A DNA stretch of 34,977 nucleotides from Thermoplasmata archaeon (GTDB lineage: Archaea > Thermoplasmatota > Thermoplasmata > Lutacidiplasmatales > UBA184), in NCBI GenBank assembly GCA_030041175.1, contig JASHOK010000010.1:1-34977 (forward strand), written 5' to 3'. Positions 1-7,589 of this stretch are shown here, piece after piece. Under the pieces are notes generated by a model. The model saw nothing but the letters and a program-made list of their open reading frames with translations, had not been told where the DNA came from and did not search any database. Positions within the stretch are counted from its first letter, which is position 1. Each line of letters starts with the position of its first letter. The position numbers and the translations under genes were made by a program.

Positions 1-152
1 CCCATCTCGGGGGCGATGCTTCCGACCCCGATTCGGAGCAGGGCCCCTTCGGAACCCGCGCTGAAGCTCTCGGCGTAGACTTGGCGGAACTGCGGATGGA
101 GGCCGTACGGGGGGGCGTCGCGAAGTTTTCTCTCTCGAGCGGGCATGCCCAT
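1..152 (-). CDS. Unidentified protein, N-terminal part only (runs off left edge)
   Basis: An open minus-strand frame begins at ATG 152 (or the in-frame ATG two codons later, at 146) and is still open at base 1, giving about 50 residues that start MGMPARERKLRDAPPYGLHP. GC-rich third positions and ordinary protein composition (FRQVYAESFSAGSEGALLRIG) support coding. A TATA-like TTCATAAG lies at 169-176 on the minus strand, about 26 bases before the second ATG, which fits a leaderless transcript starting at M3. No signal peptide, membrane segment or family motif is visible in this fragment and I do not recognise it. The frame also stays open upstream of the ATG, so a longer protein is not excluded, but the promoter position argues against it. 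Confidence 0.5.
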   Translation of the reverse strand, partial: MGMPARERKLRDAPPYGLHPQFRQVYAESFSAGSEGALLRIGVGSIAPEM

Positions 153-168
153 CGATGGGGGGTCCGGC

Positions 169-176
169 CTTATGAA
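169..176 (-). promoter_or_regulatory. TATA-like box for the left-edge gene
   Basis: TTCATAAG on the minus strand, an AT-rich island in GC-rich sequence. Its centre is 26 bases before ATG 146, the usual archaeal TATA to start-site distance. Assigned by position only. Confidence 0.4.
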
Positions 177-331
177 GCGCTCGCCCGCCGCTCCAGCGGC
201 CACTCCGCGCCGGCCGTCGTTAGCTGCCGCGGTGTGGAGGATCCCCTCGATTCCGGCGTCGCAGGTCCGGTCGGCGCCGTATCCGATCACCGTCCGGCTC
301 TCCCTCCATCCCGAGAGTCTCCGGACAGGTC

Positions 332-502
332 TCAGGCGGCATAAACGCCCTCCTCGACGACAAAGCGGCGCCGTGCGAGGTCCATCAGGTTCCGGGTGAA
401 CAGGAGACCGTAGAGCACCACGACCACAGCGAAGAGACACGAGACCCAGGCGGCGGCCGGGATGTTGCCGACGGCCAGGTTCGATCCGATGTACTTCATC
501 AT
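332..502 (-). CDS. Small membrane protein, unknown function
   Basis: Minus-strand ORF of 56 residues beginning MMKYIGSNLAVGNIPAAAW and ending at TGA 332-334. Third codon positions are mostly G or C, as in the confident genes. One clear hydrophobic helix (about residues 18-36, rich in V, L, F) is followed by a basic, amphipathic tail with LARRRF, so a single-pass protein with a cytoplasmic C-terminus is likely. The frame stays open upstream to about base 566 and reads as further hydrophobic residues (SLIAGIG before the first Met), yet no ATG, GTG or TTG occurs there. It may therefore be the C-terminal remnant of a longer decayed membrane protein. No clear promoter or ribosome binding site was found. 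Family not recognised. Confidence 0.4.
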   Translation of the reverse strand: MMKYIGSNLAVGNIPAAAWVSCLFAVVVVLYGLLFTRNLMDLARRRFVVEEGVYAA

Positions 503-700
503 GCCAATCCCGGCGATCAGGGAGGTGGTCCGTCGGATCCGTGAGGGAATCCGCGTGGTCGCCTAGTGGGCCCAGGCGTCGCGGACTCCACACCGGCCGG
601 ATCCTTCTCTGGCCTTCGACTGCACTCCAAGAACCGGTCCTCTTGGGATGGGCAGTCGCGTCCGGTAGCTCCGTCGAGGAACGGGATCGGGCCGACCCGG

Positions 701-1399
701 TCACCAAGGGGCCGGCTGTCGACCCATTCGCCGGATGAGGAGGGCGGTGCACCGGGCGAACGGCGTGCCACACACCATCCATCCGTCCGGTGAGCCGGCG
801 TCTCCCCGCTCAACGGAGGCAAAGAGGAATCCGGGTTCGAACGCCGAGACGACCTCCGCGAGAGCCGGCCGGTGCGGTGGACCGAGCGAGGATCGAACCT
901 CGCGCGGGATCCACGTGAGGAGGAACGGGCTCCCGGGCCGAAGCACGCGGGCGACTTCTCGGGCGTACGGCTGTCGCAGCCGGATCGGAAGACAATGGAA
1001 GCACCCGTTGTCGAGGGCTGCGCCGAACGTCCCCGACCGGAACGGAAGCGCGGCGGCATTGGCCGTGCGGAACTGGACCCGGAGTCCCGCCCGATGCGCC
1101 CTCTGGCTCGCGATGGCAATGGCGGTCTCCGAGATGTCGATTCCTGCCGCCGCGAATCCCCGACGGCGGAGCCAGAGGCTGTTGCTCCCGGTGCCGCAGC
1201 CGAGGTCCAGAACGGAAGTCCTCGGGGGAAACCGTTGGCCACGGACGGCCCGGACCAGCCAGGGCGACGGGCGTGCGGAATGCCACGGCATCTTCCGGTA
1301 GTCCTGGCGTGCATACCAGTCCTCCCACGCCACGAGCTCCTTCCGATCGGCGTTCGTTCCCCGACGCGCTGTGGCAGCCGAGGTCGTCGCAGGGGCCAC
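701..1399 (-). CDS. Class I SAM-dependent methyltransferase
   Basis: A Rossmann-fold methyltransferase of 232 residues. Motif I is VLDLGCGTGSNSLWLRRRG, followed by the acidic ribose-binding segment AAGIDISETAI and the ALDNGCFHCLP stretch in place of motif IV. The WEDWYARQDYRKMPWHS lead-in is typical of the small TehB/thiopurine-methyltransferase-like group, which methylates small toxic substrates; the substrate here cannot be told. Start choice: a longer frame has ATG at 1426, but that ATG lies inside a TATA-like AATTTATG (1424-1431), and GTG 1399 sits about 28 bases downstream of the box, so a leaderless GTG start is preferred. Its stop lies next to the small unassigned region 503-700. Family assignment is firm; substrate unknown. 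Confidence 0.85.
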   Translation of the reverse strand: MAPATTSAATARRGTNADRKELVAWEDWYARQDYRKMPWHSARPSPWLVRAVRGQRFPPRTSVLDLGCGTGSNSLWLRRRGFAAAGIDISETAIAIASQRAHRAGLRVQFRTANAAALPFRSGTFGAALDNGCFHCLPIRLRQPYAREVARVLRPGSPFLLTWIPREVRSSLGPPHRPALAEVVSAFEPGFLFASVERGDAGSPDGWMVCGTPFARCTALLIRRMGRQPAPW

Positions 1400-1423
1400 G
1401 TTCGATCGTACGCGGAGGCGTGG

Positions 1424-1431
1424 CATAAATT
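1424..1431 (-). promoter_or_regulatory. TATA-like box of the methyltransferase gene
   Basis: AATTTATG on the minus strand, about 28 bases before GTG 1399. It overlaps the alternative ATG 1426, which is the reason for rejecting that start. Confidence 0.5.
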
Positions 1432-1474
1432 CCGCGTGGGGGAAGTCGACCCGGCAGGGTCCGTCCGAGACCGC

Positions 1475-1999
1475 CTACCCGTGATGGGGGTGGCGGTGGC
1501 CCGTCGTTCCTCCGGCGACTGCGGGGGTTCCCAGCGCGTACCGGCCGAACGCGATGCCTTTGACCCCCCGCAAATCTTCAGCGGCGTTGACCACCTCGTC
1601 GCGCTTGCCGGCCAGGCCGATGAGCTGCATGCAGGAGCCTCCCTCGAGATGGACGTGCGAAGAGGATCGGACGTGCCCACCCCACCGATGTTCAACGGCG
1701 GTTAGTCGCTGCAGGACGTTGGGGGCATCGTGTCGATAGATGAGCAGCACGCTGGCCACCGAATCGGAGTCCGGGTCTCCGAGTTCGTGCTCGGCGAGTT
1801 CCTTGCGGATCAGCGCCCGGATGGCGTCGGACCGGCTCGGTGAGTTGCGTTCCCGGACCCAGCTGTCCAACAGGGCCAGGAGGTCCGGCTCGAGCGAGAC
1901 CCCCAAGCGGACCACGTAGGCGTCCTTCCGCCTCCCGTCGACCGGGGTTGCTGACGATCCGGCCTTCCGTCGACCCCCCCGCGATGTCCGCTTCGCCAT
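1475..1999 (-). CDS. nikR: Nickel-responsive regulator NikR
   Basis: NikR represses nickel uptake when Ni(II) is bound. The 174-residue product has a ribbon-helix-helix DNA-binding domain (about residues 28-70, RLGVSLEPDLLALLDSWV then SRSDAIRALIRKEL) and a C-terminal ACT-like metal domain. The four square-planar nickel ligands are present with exact family spacing: H104, H115, H117 and C123, matching H76/H87/H89/C95 of the E. coli protein (gaps of 11, 2 and 6). It has a basic N-terminal extension of about 25 residues and a His-rich tail (GHRHPHHG), longer than the usual ~135-150 residues. ATG 1999 is chosen; an in-frame ATG at 2038 would add 13 residues. The gene is divergent from the nickel permease at 2111, its obvious target, across a 111-base control region. 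Confidence 0.93.
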   Translation of the reverse strand: MAKRTSRGGRRKAGSSATPVDGRRKDAYVVRLGVSLEPDLLALLDSWVRERNSPSRSDAIRALIRKELAEHELGDPDSDSVASVLLIYRHDAPNVLQRLTAVEHRWGGHVRSSSHVHLEGGSCMQLIGLAGKRDEVVNAAEDLRGVKGIAFGRYALGTPAVAGGTTGHRHPHHG

Positions 2000-2110
2000 G
2001 AGACCCCTCGTCAGGCCTCCGAGTTCCGGTCCGCCCATAACGTTGCGGCCGGGGGTCCGAGGGTCCGTTGTGGGAGTGTTACGTTTTTGAAAAAGACCAG
2101 AAGGCTTTAC
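2000..2110. promoter_or_regulatory. Divergent control region between nikR and the nickel permease
   Basis: The only AT-rich part is at 2081-2097, containing the inverted repeat TTTTT-G-AAAAA (2084-2094). It lies about 25 bases before ATG 2111 and probably contains the permease TATA box. A short direct repeat of GGGTCCG occurs at 2053-2068. A 6-base palindrome AACGTT lies at 2038-2043. I see no GTATGA-N16-TCATAC-type NikR operator; archaeal NikR sites are not well enough defined to name one here. Confidence 0.4.
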
Positions 2111-3310
2111 ATGCTCGACGCCGTCCGCGGACCCGTGTCCGCGGCGTCGGTGGATGTCCCGAGTCCTCTCACGGAGGTCCGGAACCCCATCGTCCTCTCT
2201 CGGGCAGAGTGGGTCAAGGTCGTTCTCATCTACGCAGGGATTGCGGTGGCCACGGGCTTCGGGATCTACGCTACCTACTGGATCGGAACGCGGTACGCGA
2301 TCTTCTGGGCGCTCGGCATCCTCGCCTACACCCTCGGCCTCCGGCACGGGGTCGACGCCGACCACATCTGCGCCATTGACAACACCACCCGGAAGCTCCT
2401 GCAGCAGGACAAGCGCCCGATGACCGTCGGGACCTGGTTCTCCCTCGGCCATTCCACGATCGTCGTGGCGATGATCGGCGTCCTCGTGATCGCCACGCAG
2501 TTCATCGCCAGCAATCTCCCGGCCTTCGAGGCGGACGGCGCGATCCTGGGGACCCTCATCTCGGGCGCGTTCCTCTACATCATCGCGCTGATCAATTTCG
2601 TGATCTTCTGGGAGATCTATCTGATCTTCAAGTCGCTGCGCTCGGGGGCTCTCGACCAGAAAAAGCTCGACGAGGTGCTCCTGAAGCGCGGCTTCATGAA
2701 CCGGTACTTCGGCCGGCTGTTCAAGTTCGTCAACGAGCCGTGGCAGATCTACCCCATCGGGGTTCTCTTCGGCCTGGGTTTCGACACCGCGTCGGAGGTC
2801 GCCCTGATCGCGATCACGGTCGCGACCGCTACCGCAGCCGCGCACTTCCCCCTCTGGATGGTGATGGTGCTCCCGTTCATGTTCACCTGCGGGATGGTCC
2901 TGACGGACACGACCGACGGGTTCGGGATGCGCTTCGCGTACGGCTGGGCTTTCATGCGGCCGATCCGGAAGGTCTACTACAACCTGACCATGACCGTCAT
3001 CTCGGTCATTGTCGCGGTCGTGATCGGCACGATCGAGCTTCTCGGTGTGATCGCTTCCGAACTGAGGCTCTCCGGGGGTCCGTTCGGCTTCTGGACGACG
3101 ATGAACTGGTTGAACAACTCCAACGGCCCGTACGGCATCGAGATCTGGGGCTGGTGCGGGATCATCATCATCGCCCTGTTCGTCGGGAGCTGGATCGTTT
3201 CGATCGCGGTCTACCGCTGGAAGCACATCGAACAGGTCGGCTTCGGCAAGCCTCCCTCGGCACTCGAAGTAGCCTCTGCGGAGTCCATCCCGCCGATCGA
3301 GCCCGCCTAG
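2111..3310 (+). CDS. NiCoT-family nickel/cobalt permease
   Basis: High-affinity Ni2+/Co2+ uptake permease in the cytoplasmic membrane, 399 residues. The NiCoT signatures are all present: the metal-selecting HX4DH motif in helix II (H79, D84, H85 in LRHGVDADHICAID), LGHSTIV, GLGFDTASEVAL and the FTCGMVLTDTTDG loop. About eight hydrophobic helices are visible, with the usual large hydrophilic loop between the two halves. The frame can be read from a TTG at 2087, but ATG 2111 is placed about 25 bases after the AT-rich promoter element and is preferred. Divergent from nikR, so nickel-repressed expression is expected. No nickel enzyme is encoded in this window; the CO dehydrogenase further on is the Mo-Cu type. 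Confidence 0.93.
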   Translation: MLDAVRGPVSAASVDVPSPLTEVRNPIVLSRAEWVKVVLIYAGIAVATGFGIYATYWIGTRYAIFWALGILAYTLGLRHGVDADHICAIDNTTRKLLQQDKRPMTVGTWFSLGHSTIVVAMIGVLVIATQFIASNLPAFEADGAILGTLISGAFLYIIALINFVIFWEIYLIFKSLRSGALDQKKLDEVLLKRGFMNRYFGRLFKFVNEPWQIYPIGVLFGLGFDTASEVALIAITVATATAAAHFPLWMVMVLPFMFTCGMVLTDTTDGFGMRFAYGWAFMRPIRKVYYNLTMTVISVIVAVVIGTIELLGVIASELRLSGGPFGFWTTMNWLNNSNGPYGIEIWGWCGIIIIALFVGSWIVSIAVYRWKHIEQVGFGKPPSALEVASAESIPPIEPA

Positions 3311-3342
3311 CCGGGAATCCGAGACGGGTCCCCGGACTGGCC

Positions 3343-3780
3343 CTACGGCGGGGTCGCGAGCTTCCGCAACAGGTTCTGAAAGGTGGTGATCTCCCCTTCC
3401 GTCCAGCCGTCGAAGAGGGGGATGGCCGCGGCGTTGAACTGTCGGTGCAGCTGGTGATGGAAGTGGTGGCCGAGTAGGGTCACGCGGAGCAGCACGCGGC
3501 GCCGGTCCTTCCGGTCACGTGTCCGCTTCACGAGGTGCTCCGCCTCGAGGCGATCGACGAGGGTCGTGACGTAGCCGGGCGAGACGCCGAGAAGATTCGC
3601 GAGCTCCGTCTGCGTGACGCCGCGGTCGTGCATGATAAAGTGCAGGGCAAAGTGCTGCAGGATCGGGAAGCCTTCCCCGCGCGTCCCCCCTGTGCCGGCC
3701 ATCGCCCGGCCGAAGGCCCCGCGCATGAGGCTGAGGGTCTCCTCGACCTGGGCCTCGCGGTCGTTCGCGGATACCGTCAC
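3343..3780 (-). CDS. MarR-family transcriptional regulator
   Basis: A winged-helix MarR repressor, 145 residues. The recognition region TQTELANLLGVSPGYVTTLV and the wing RTRDRKDRRRVLLRVTLLG are typical. Start choice: a perfect Shine-Dalgarno GGAGGTGA (3788-3795) sits 7 bases before GTG 3780, giving a protein that starts VTVSANDREAQ. An ATG at 3828 in the same frame would lie inside the operator palindrome and is rejected. Divergent from the ABC exporter genes at 3872 and 4957, which it most likely represses, along with itself. The inducing ligand is unknown. Confidence 0.88.
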   Translation of the reverse strand: MTVSANDREAQVEETLSLMRGAFGRAMAGTGGTRGEGFPILQHFALHFIMHDRGVTQTELANLLGVSPGYVTTLVDRLEAEHLVKRTRDRKDRRRVLLRVTLLGHHFHHQLHRQFNAAAIPLFDGWTEGEITTFQNLLRKLATPP

Positions 3781-3787
3781 GTCGTTG

Positions 3788-3795
3788 TCACCTCC
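3788..3795 (-). promoter_or_regulatory. Strong Shine-Dalgarno site deciding the MarR start
   Basis: GGAGGTGA on the minus strand, 7 bases before GTG 3780. It is one of few strong ribosome sites in a window where many genes look leaderless, and it fixes the start. Confidence 0.7.
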
Positions 3796-3805
3796 CGGTA
3801 GACCA

Positions 3806-3861
3806 AGAGTCTTACTCTCAAAAATCATTTACTAGTAAATTATTTAATAAAGAAAGACTCT
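3806..3861. promoter_or_regulatory. Nested dyad operator between MarR and ABC exporter
   Basis: A perfect 14-base palindrome ATTTACTAGTAAAT (3827-3840) is centred at 3833.5. A second inverted pair, AGAGTCTT (3806-3813) and AAGACTCT (3854-3861), has exactly the same centre. Two symmetric half-site pairs on one dyad axis suggest binding by one or two MarR dimers, or DNA looping. The TATA-like TATTTAATAA (3841-3850) of the ABC operon, about 27 bases before ATG 3872, lies between the arms, so binding would block transcription. Confidence 0.75.
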
Positions 3862-3871
3862 CCCGTAAACG

Positions 3872-4960
3872 ATGTCGGCCGTCACGGCTCGCAGCCGGTT
3901 CGAGGAAGGGGTCGGAATCCCGTCCCCGACCCCGATGATCGCCGTCGAGGATCTGGTGAAGGTCTACGGTGGCGCCGACGGCGCTGGCGGTGCCGTCCGC
4001 GCCGTGGACGGCATCCGTTTCCACGTCGACACCGGTGAGTTCTTCGGCTTCCTGGGTCCGAACGGGTCCGGCAAGACGACGACGATCAAGATGCTCACGA
4101 CCCTCCTCCGTCCGACCAGCGGGCGGCTGAGCGTCGCGGGGTATGACGTCGTGAAGGACGCGGCCAAGGTTCGGCGGATCCTGGGCTATACCGGACAGTC
4201 CATCGGAGTGGATGGGGATCTGACGGGCCGAGAGAACCTGCGGCTCGTCGGGCATCTCTACCATCTTCCCGGCAATGTGGTCCGGGACCGAGTGGAGGAG
4301 CTCCTCGGACTCCTGCAGCTGACCGAGGCGGCGGACCGGCCCGCGAACACCTACTCCGGCGGCATGCGTCGGCGCCTCGACCTGGGGTCGGGGCTCGTCC
4401 ACCACCCGTCGCTCCTGTTCCTGGATGAGCCGACCACCGGCCTGGACCCGCAGACCCGTAACGCGGTCTGGGAGTACCTTCGCCGGGTGCACCGGGAGGA
4501 ACGCACGACCATCTTTCTCACGACCCAGTACATGGAGGAGGCCGACCAGCTGTGCGAGCGGCTGGCGATCATGGACCACGGACGGATCGTGGCGGAAGGG
4601 ACGCCACGGGACCTCAAGGCCGCGATTGGCTCCAACCTCGTGACGGTCCGGCTGCCCCTCGACGACGGGTTTACCGCGGCCCGCTCACGGGCCCTGGGCG
4701 TCGTGCAGAGCATTCCCGGGGTCGAAGACGTCGTTGAATTCGACCAGGGAGTGACGATGCGGGCCGCCCATGGCGGCGCGACCCTGCTGGAGATCCTGCA
4801 GCGCCTCGAATCGGCGCAGATCCCGGTTCAGGAGGTGGCCGCCTCGTCGCCCACGCTGGACCAGGTATTCCTTCGGCACACGGGCCGCGAGATGCGCGTC
4901 GAGGAAGTCCAGCCGCCGTCCCGGTTTGCAGCGGGCCGGGAACGACGGGAGGGGCGATGA
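3872..4960 (+). CDS. ABC transporter ATP-binding protein (DrrA-like)
   Basis: ATPase subunit of an ABC-2 exporter, 362 residues. Walker A GPNGSGKTT (62-70), the signature YSGGMRRRLDL (161-171), Walker B LLFLDEPTTGLD (181-192) and an H-loop in the TIFLTTQYMEEADQL stretch (Q replacing the usual H) are visible. The C-terminal ~100 residues form the DUF4162-like extension seen in daunorubicin-type DrrA proteins. Such systems export hydrophobic drugs, lipids or glycolipids. It overlaps the permease start by 4 bases (ATGA), so the two are translationally coupled. Controlled by the MarR operator upstream; the transcript appears leaderless. Confidence 0.9.
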   Translation: MSAVTARSRFEEGVGIPSPTPMIAVEDLVKVYGGADGAGGAVRAVDGIRFHVDTGEFFGFLGPNGSGKTTTIKMLTTLLRPTSGRLSVAGYDVVKDAAKVRRILGYTGQSIGVDGDLTGRENLRLVGHLYHLPGNVVRDRVEELLGLLQLTEAADRPANTYSGGMRRRLDLGSGLVHHPSLLFLDEPTTGLDPQTRNAVWEYLRRVHREERTTIFLTTQYMEEADQLCERLAIMDHGRIVAEGTPRDLKAAIGSNLVTVRLPLDDGFTAARSRALGVVQSIPGVEDVVEFDQGVTMRAAHGGATLLEILQRLESAQIPVQEVAASSPTLDQVFLRHTGREMRVEEVQPPSRFAAGRERREGR

Positions 4961-5832
4961 CGGCAGCGGAGTCGATCCACCAACGTTCGCCGGCGGTCCT
5001 CCCAGGGGTCGACGTGCTCGGCTACGCGGGGGGTCGGCTCTCCGAGGTCCTCTGGGTGGCGTACCGGAGCCTGCGCAAGCTGAGCCGGAATCCGTTCCTG
5101 CTCTTCTTCACCCTGATGATGCCGATCATCTGGCTCGGCATGTTCAGCCAGACGTTCGGTACGGTCTTCGAGCGCGCCGCGTCGTCGTCGGGACAGGCCC
5201 CCCTCGGCTACGACTACATCGCCGTGCTGCTGCCGGGGATCGCGGTCATGAGCGCCATCCAGAGCGCCGCGCAATCGGGATTTTCGATGGTGAGCGACAT
5301 CGAGACCGGGTTCATGGACAAGTTCCTCGTGGCGCCGATTTCCCGAAGCTCCGTCCTCGTTGGGAAGACCCTCGCGGATGGGATCCGCATGGCCGCCCAG
5401 ACGGGTATTGTCCTGGCGATCGCCTTCCTGTTCACCCTGCTCTTCGGCTGGCGGATCCCGTTCGCGTCCGGTCTCGCCGGGGATGCGATGATCGTACTCC
5501 TGACCGCCTCCTTCGGGGTGGCGTTCGCCGGACTCTCGAACTCGGTCGCGCTGTTCACGAAGAACACCGAGTCGACCATGGCCGTGAGCTTCACGCTCAC
5601 GTTCCCGCTGTTGTTCCTGTCGACCGCGATGCTCCCGGCAGCGCTCCTGCCCTCCTGGTTGCAGACGTTCTCGAAGTTCAATCCGGTGAGCTACGTCGCG
5701 TCCGCCGCCCGCTCGCTGATCCTTACGGGGTTTAACTGGACGGAGATCGGCCAGGCCTTCCTCGCCGTGGCGATCATTGGCGTCCTGCTCTACTCGCTCG
5801 CCGTGCTGGCGTTCCGCCGACAGGGCCGCTAA
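4957..5832 (+). CDS. ABC-2 type permease (DrrB-like)
   Basis: Membrane subunit partner of the preceding ATPase, 291 residues with about six helices. The motif around MDKFLVAPISRSSVLVGKTL is the conserved ABC-2 region between helices 2 and 3, and the NPVSYVASAARSLI stretch near the end is typical of DrrB/NodJ permeases. ATG 4957 overlaps the ATPase stop and is preceded by a GGGAGGGG ribosome site. Likely exports a hydrophobic compound sensed by the divergent MarR protein. Substrate unknown. Confidence 0.88.
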   Translation: MTAAESIHQRSPAVLPGVDVLGYAGGRLSEVLWVAYRSLRKLSRNPFLLFFTLMMPIIWLGMFSQTFGTVFERAASSSGQAPLGYDYIAVLLPGIAVMSAIQSAAQSGFSMVSDIETGFMDKFLVAPISRSSVLVGKTLADGIRMAAQTGIVLAIAFLFTLLFGWRIPFASGLAGDAMIVLLTASFGVAFAGLSNSVALFTKNTESTMAVSFTLTFPLLFLSTAMLPAALLPSWLQTFSKFNPVSYVASAARSLILTGFNWTEIGQAFLAVAIIGVLLYSLAVLAFRRQGR

Positions 5833-5919
5833 GACCGGCCCCGTCCGCCGACCCAGAGTCGGCCCCACCCGCGCGGGGATTCTTCCGACCCCCACCCGCC
5901 CGGAGCCGGGCGACAAAAG

Positions 5920-5950
5920 GTCAATATACTTGACAGTCAATAGACTTGAC
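5920..5950 (+). promoter_or_regulatory. Tandem MarR-type operator with embedded TATA box
   Basis: Two 15-base palindromes of the form GTCAA-N5-TTGAC, at 5920-5934 and 5936-5950, are repeated head to tail with a 16-base period. The first one carries the TATA-like AATATACTT (5923-5931), centred 26 bases before ATG 5953, so the transcript should be leaderless. Binding of the MarR-family product of the first gene would occlude both TBP and the start site: a compact autorepression switch. Confidence 0.78.
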
Positions 5951-5952
5951 TA

Positions 5953-6441
5953 ATGACGCCCCCATCTCCGACCCGAGCGAGCTACGCCAACGCGCCGTTG
6001 TCAGCGCTGCTGTACCTGACCCGTGGCACGTACACCGCCGCCGTGCAGCGAGCTCAAGCGACGGTGGGTTGCGAAGACGTCCCCGGATCCGCCGAAGTCA
6101 TCCTGAACGCCATGGAGTGGAGCGGGGCGCCGCTCGAGGCCGTCGTCCGCTTCCTCGGGATCACCAAGCAGGCAGTGAGCCAGACCGTCGAGACGCTGGT
6201 GGCTCGCGGATATTTGGACCGGTCGCGCGACCCTTCGGACCGGCGCCGGGTGAAACTCACCCTCACGCCACGGGGTCATGCTGCCGGGAAGGCGGGGCGA
6301 GCGGCCATCGAGGAAGTTGATCGAGCGCTCCGGAGCCGGGTCGGAGCCCAGCGGATCGCCCATACGCGCGAGACCCTGCTCGCACTCCTCGAGATCAAAC
6401 AGCGGGCCGGCGGTCCGGCACACTCCTCGGAGTCCGCATGA
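5953..6441 (+). CDS. MarR-family transcriptional regulator
   Basis: Winged-helix regulator of 162 residues, first gene of a three-gene operon. The recognition helix region GITKQAVSQTVETLVARGYL and wing RDPSDRRRVKLTLTPRG are standard MarR features. ATG 5953 comes 2 bases after the second operator palindrome. The stop overlaps the next ATG (ATGA at 6438-6441), so the regulator is co-translated with the CrtC/AttH-like protein and probably senses a substrate or product of that pathway. Confidence 0.88.
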   Translation: MTPPSPTRASYANAPLSALLYLTRGTYTAAVQRAQATVGCEDVPGSAEVILNAMEWSGAPLEAVVRFLGITKQAVSQTVETLVARGYLDRSRDPSDRRRVKLTLTPRGHAAGKAGRAAIEEVDRALRSRVGAQRIAHTRETLLALLEIKQRAGGPAHSSESA

Positions 6442-7523
6442 GCGCGCCGCCGCTCGCCCGTGTCGCGGACCGGGACGAGGACTACGCGAAACTCGGGGTT
6501 CACCGGGGCCCGGTCGAGGCCTGGGAGGACGGCATGCGGACCTCCGGCGGCCCGGGCAGCTACGAGTGGTGGTACTTCGACTCCCACCTGGACGATGGCT
6601 CCTCCCTGGTCATCACGTTCTACACCAAGTGGCTGTTGAATCCGAAGGGCCCGGAGGCCCCGATGGTCCAGATCGACCTGGACCGGCCGGGCCAGTCGAA
6701 GCGGGAGCTGTTTGTCCACGCGACCCCCGCGGAGTGCAGCGCGAGCAAGGAGCACTGCGAGGTTCGGATCCGGGACTGCTACTTCCGGGGCGACCTCCAC
6801 ACCTACCAGATCAAGGTCGTGGCGGAGGGACTCACGGTCGAGGCCGAGCTGGTGGGCCAGGTACCGTCCTGGCGGCAGGCCACGGGCGTCACCTACTTCG
6901 GGGCCCACGATGAGCACACCTTCGCCTGGCTGCCCTCCGTACCCCAGGGGCGAGTGACCGCCACGATCACGGTCCAGGGCGCTGCGCCTGAGCAGCTGAC
7001 CGGGATCGGCTATCATGATCACAACTGGGGGGACGTCGCGATGTCGAAGCTCCTCAACCACTGGTACTGGGGCCGGGCGCAGGCCGGCCCGTACTCGGTG
7101 ATCGCGGCGTATCTCTACGCCGAGAAGGCCTACGGACACGCCGAGCTGCCGCAGATCCTGATCGCCAAGGACGGTCAGATCGTGGCCGATCAGTCGTCCA
7201 AGGTCCGCCTCGTCCTGGAGGATGTCTTCACCGACGCCCACAGCCAGAAGCCGGTGGCCAACCGGGTGATCTACGAGTACACGCAGGACGAGCGGGTCCG
7301 GTACCGCGTGGTCTTCCAGCGGAGCCAGACCCTCCTGGACCAGAAATTCGCCGACACCGTCACCGGGATCAAGCACGCCCTCGCCCGGCTGGCTCGGGTC
7401 GACGGCGCCTACCTGCGATTCAGCGGCTCCGTGACGGTCGAAAAGTACGACGGCGACCGCCTCGTGGAGACGGCGAGCGACCCCGGAATTTGGGAGCTGA
7501 TGTATCTGGGCCATGTCGAATGA
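6438..7523 (+). CDS. CrtC/AttH-like lipocalin-fold protein
   Basis: 361 residues related to the hydroxyneurosporene synthase (CrtC, carotenoid 1,2-hydratase) and AttH lipocalin-like families. The two marker motifs are present: YEWWYFDSHLDDG near residues 42-54 and GIGYHDHNWG near 191-200. The rest is beta-rich (two lipocalin-like barrels in the family). Members act on hydrophobic compounds such as carotenoids, terpenoids or fatty acyl chains; the true reaction here is unknown. No signal peptide, so probably cytoplasmic. It sits between a MarR regulator and a CoA transferase, suggesting a regulated lipid or isoprenoid conversion. Confidence 0.75.
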   Translation: MSAPPLARVADRDEDYAKLGVHRGPVEAWEDGMRTSGGPGSYEWWYFDSHLDDGSSLVITFYTKWLLNPKGPEAPMVQIDLDRPGQSKRELFVHATPAECSASKEHCEVRIRDCYFRGDLHTYQIKVVAEGLTVEAELVGQVPSWRQATGVTYFGAHDEHTFAWLPSVPQGRVTATITVQGAAPEQLTGIGYHDHNWGDVAMSKLLNHWYWGRAQAGPYSVIAAYLYAEKAYGHAELPQILIAKDGQIVADQSSKVRLVLEDVFTDAHSQKPVANRVIYEYTQDERVRYRVVFQRSQTLLDQKFADTVTGIKHALARLARVDGAYLRFSGSVTVEKYDGDRLVETASDPGIWELMYLGHVE

Positions 7524-7589
7524 AGAGGGACCACGGATGACGGGCTGCGACCGCGACGATCACGCGATTCCCGGCGTGGAGGCGCTCCC

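Noticed and set aside
1475-3226. A 583-residue minus-strand reading frame covering nikR and running antisense through the nickel permease
   Set aside because: Only the last 174 residues (nikR) match a family; the rest is Asp/Arg/His-rich antisense of a membrane protein gene, typical of GC-rich shadow frames.
3781-3828. ATG 3828 as the MarR start
   Set aside because: It lies inside the operator palindrome; GTG 3780 has a perfect ribosome site and typical MarR length.
5920-5950. Start of a CRISPR-like repeat array
   Set aside because: Only two 15-base units with a 1-base gap are present and they abut a MarR start codon; no spacers or cas genes.
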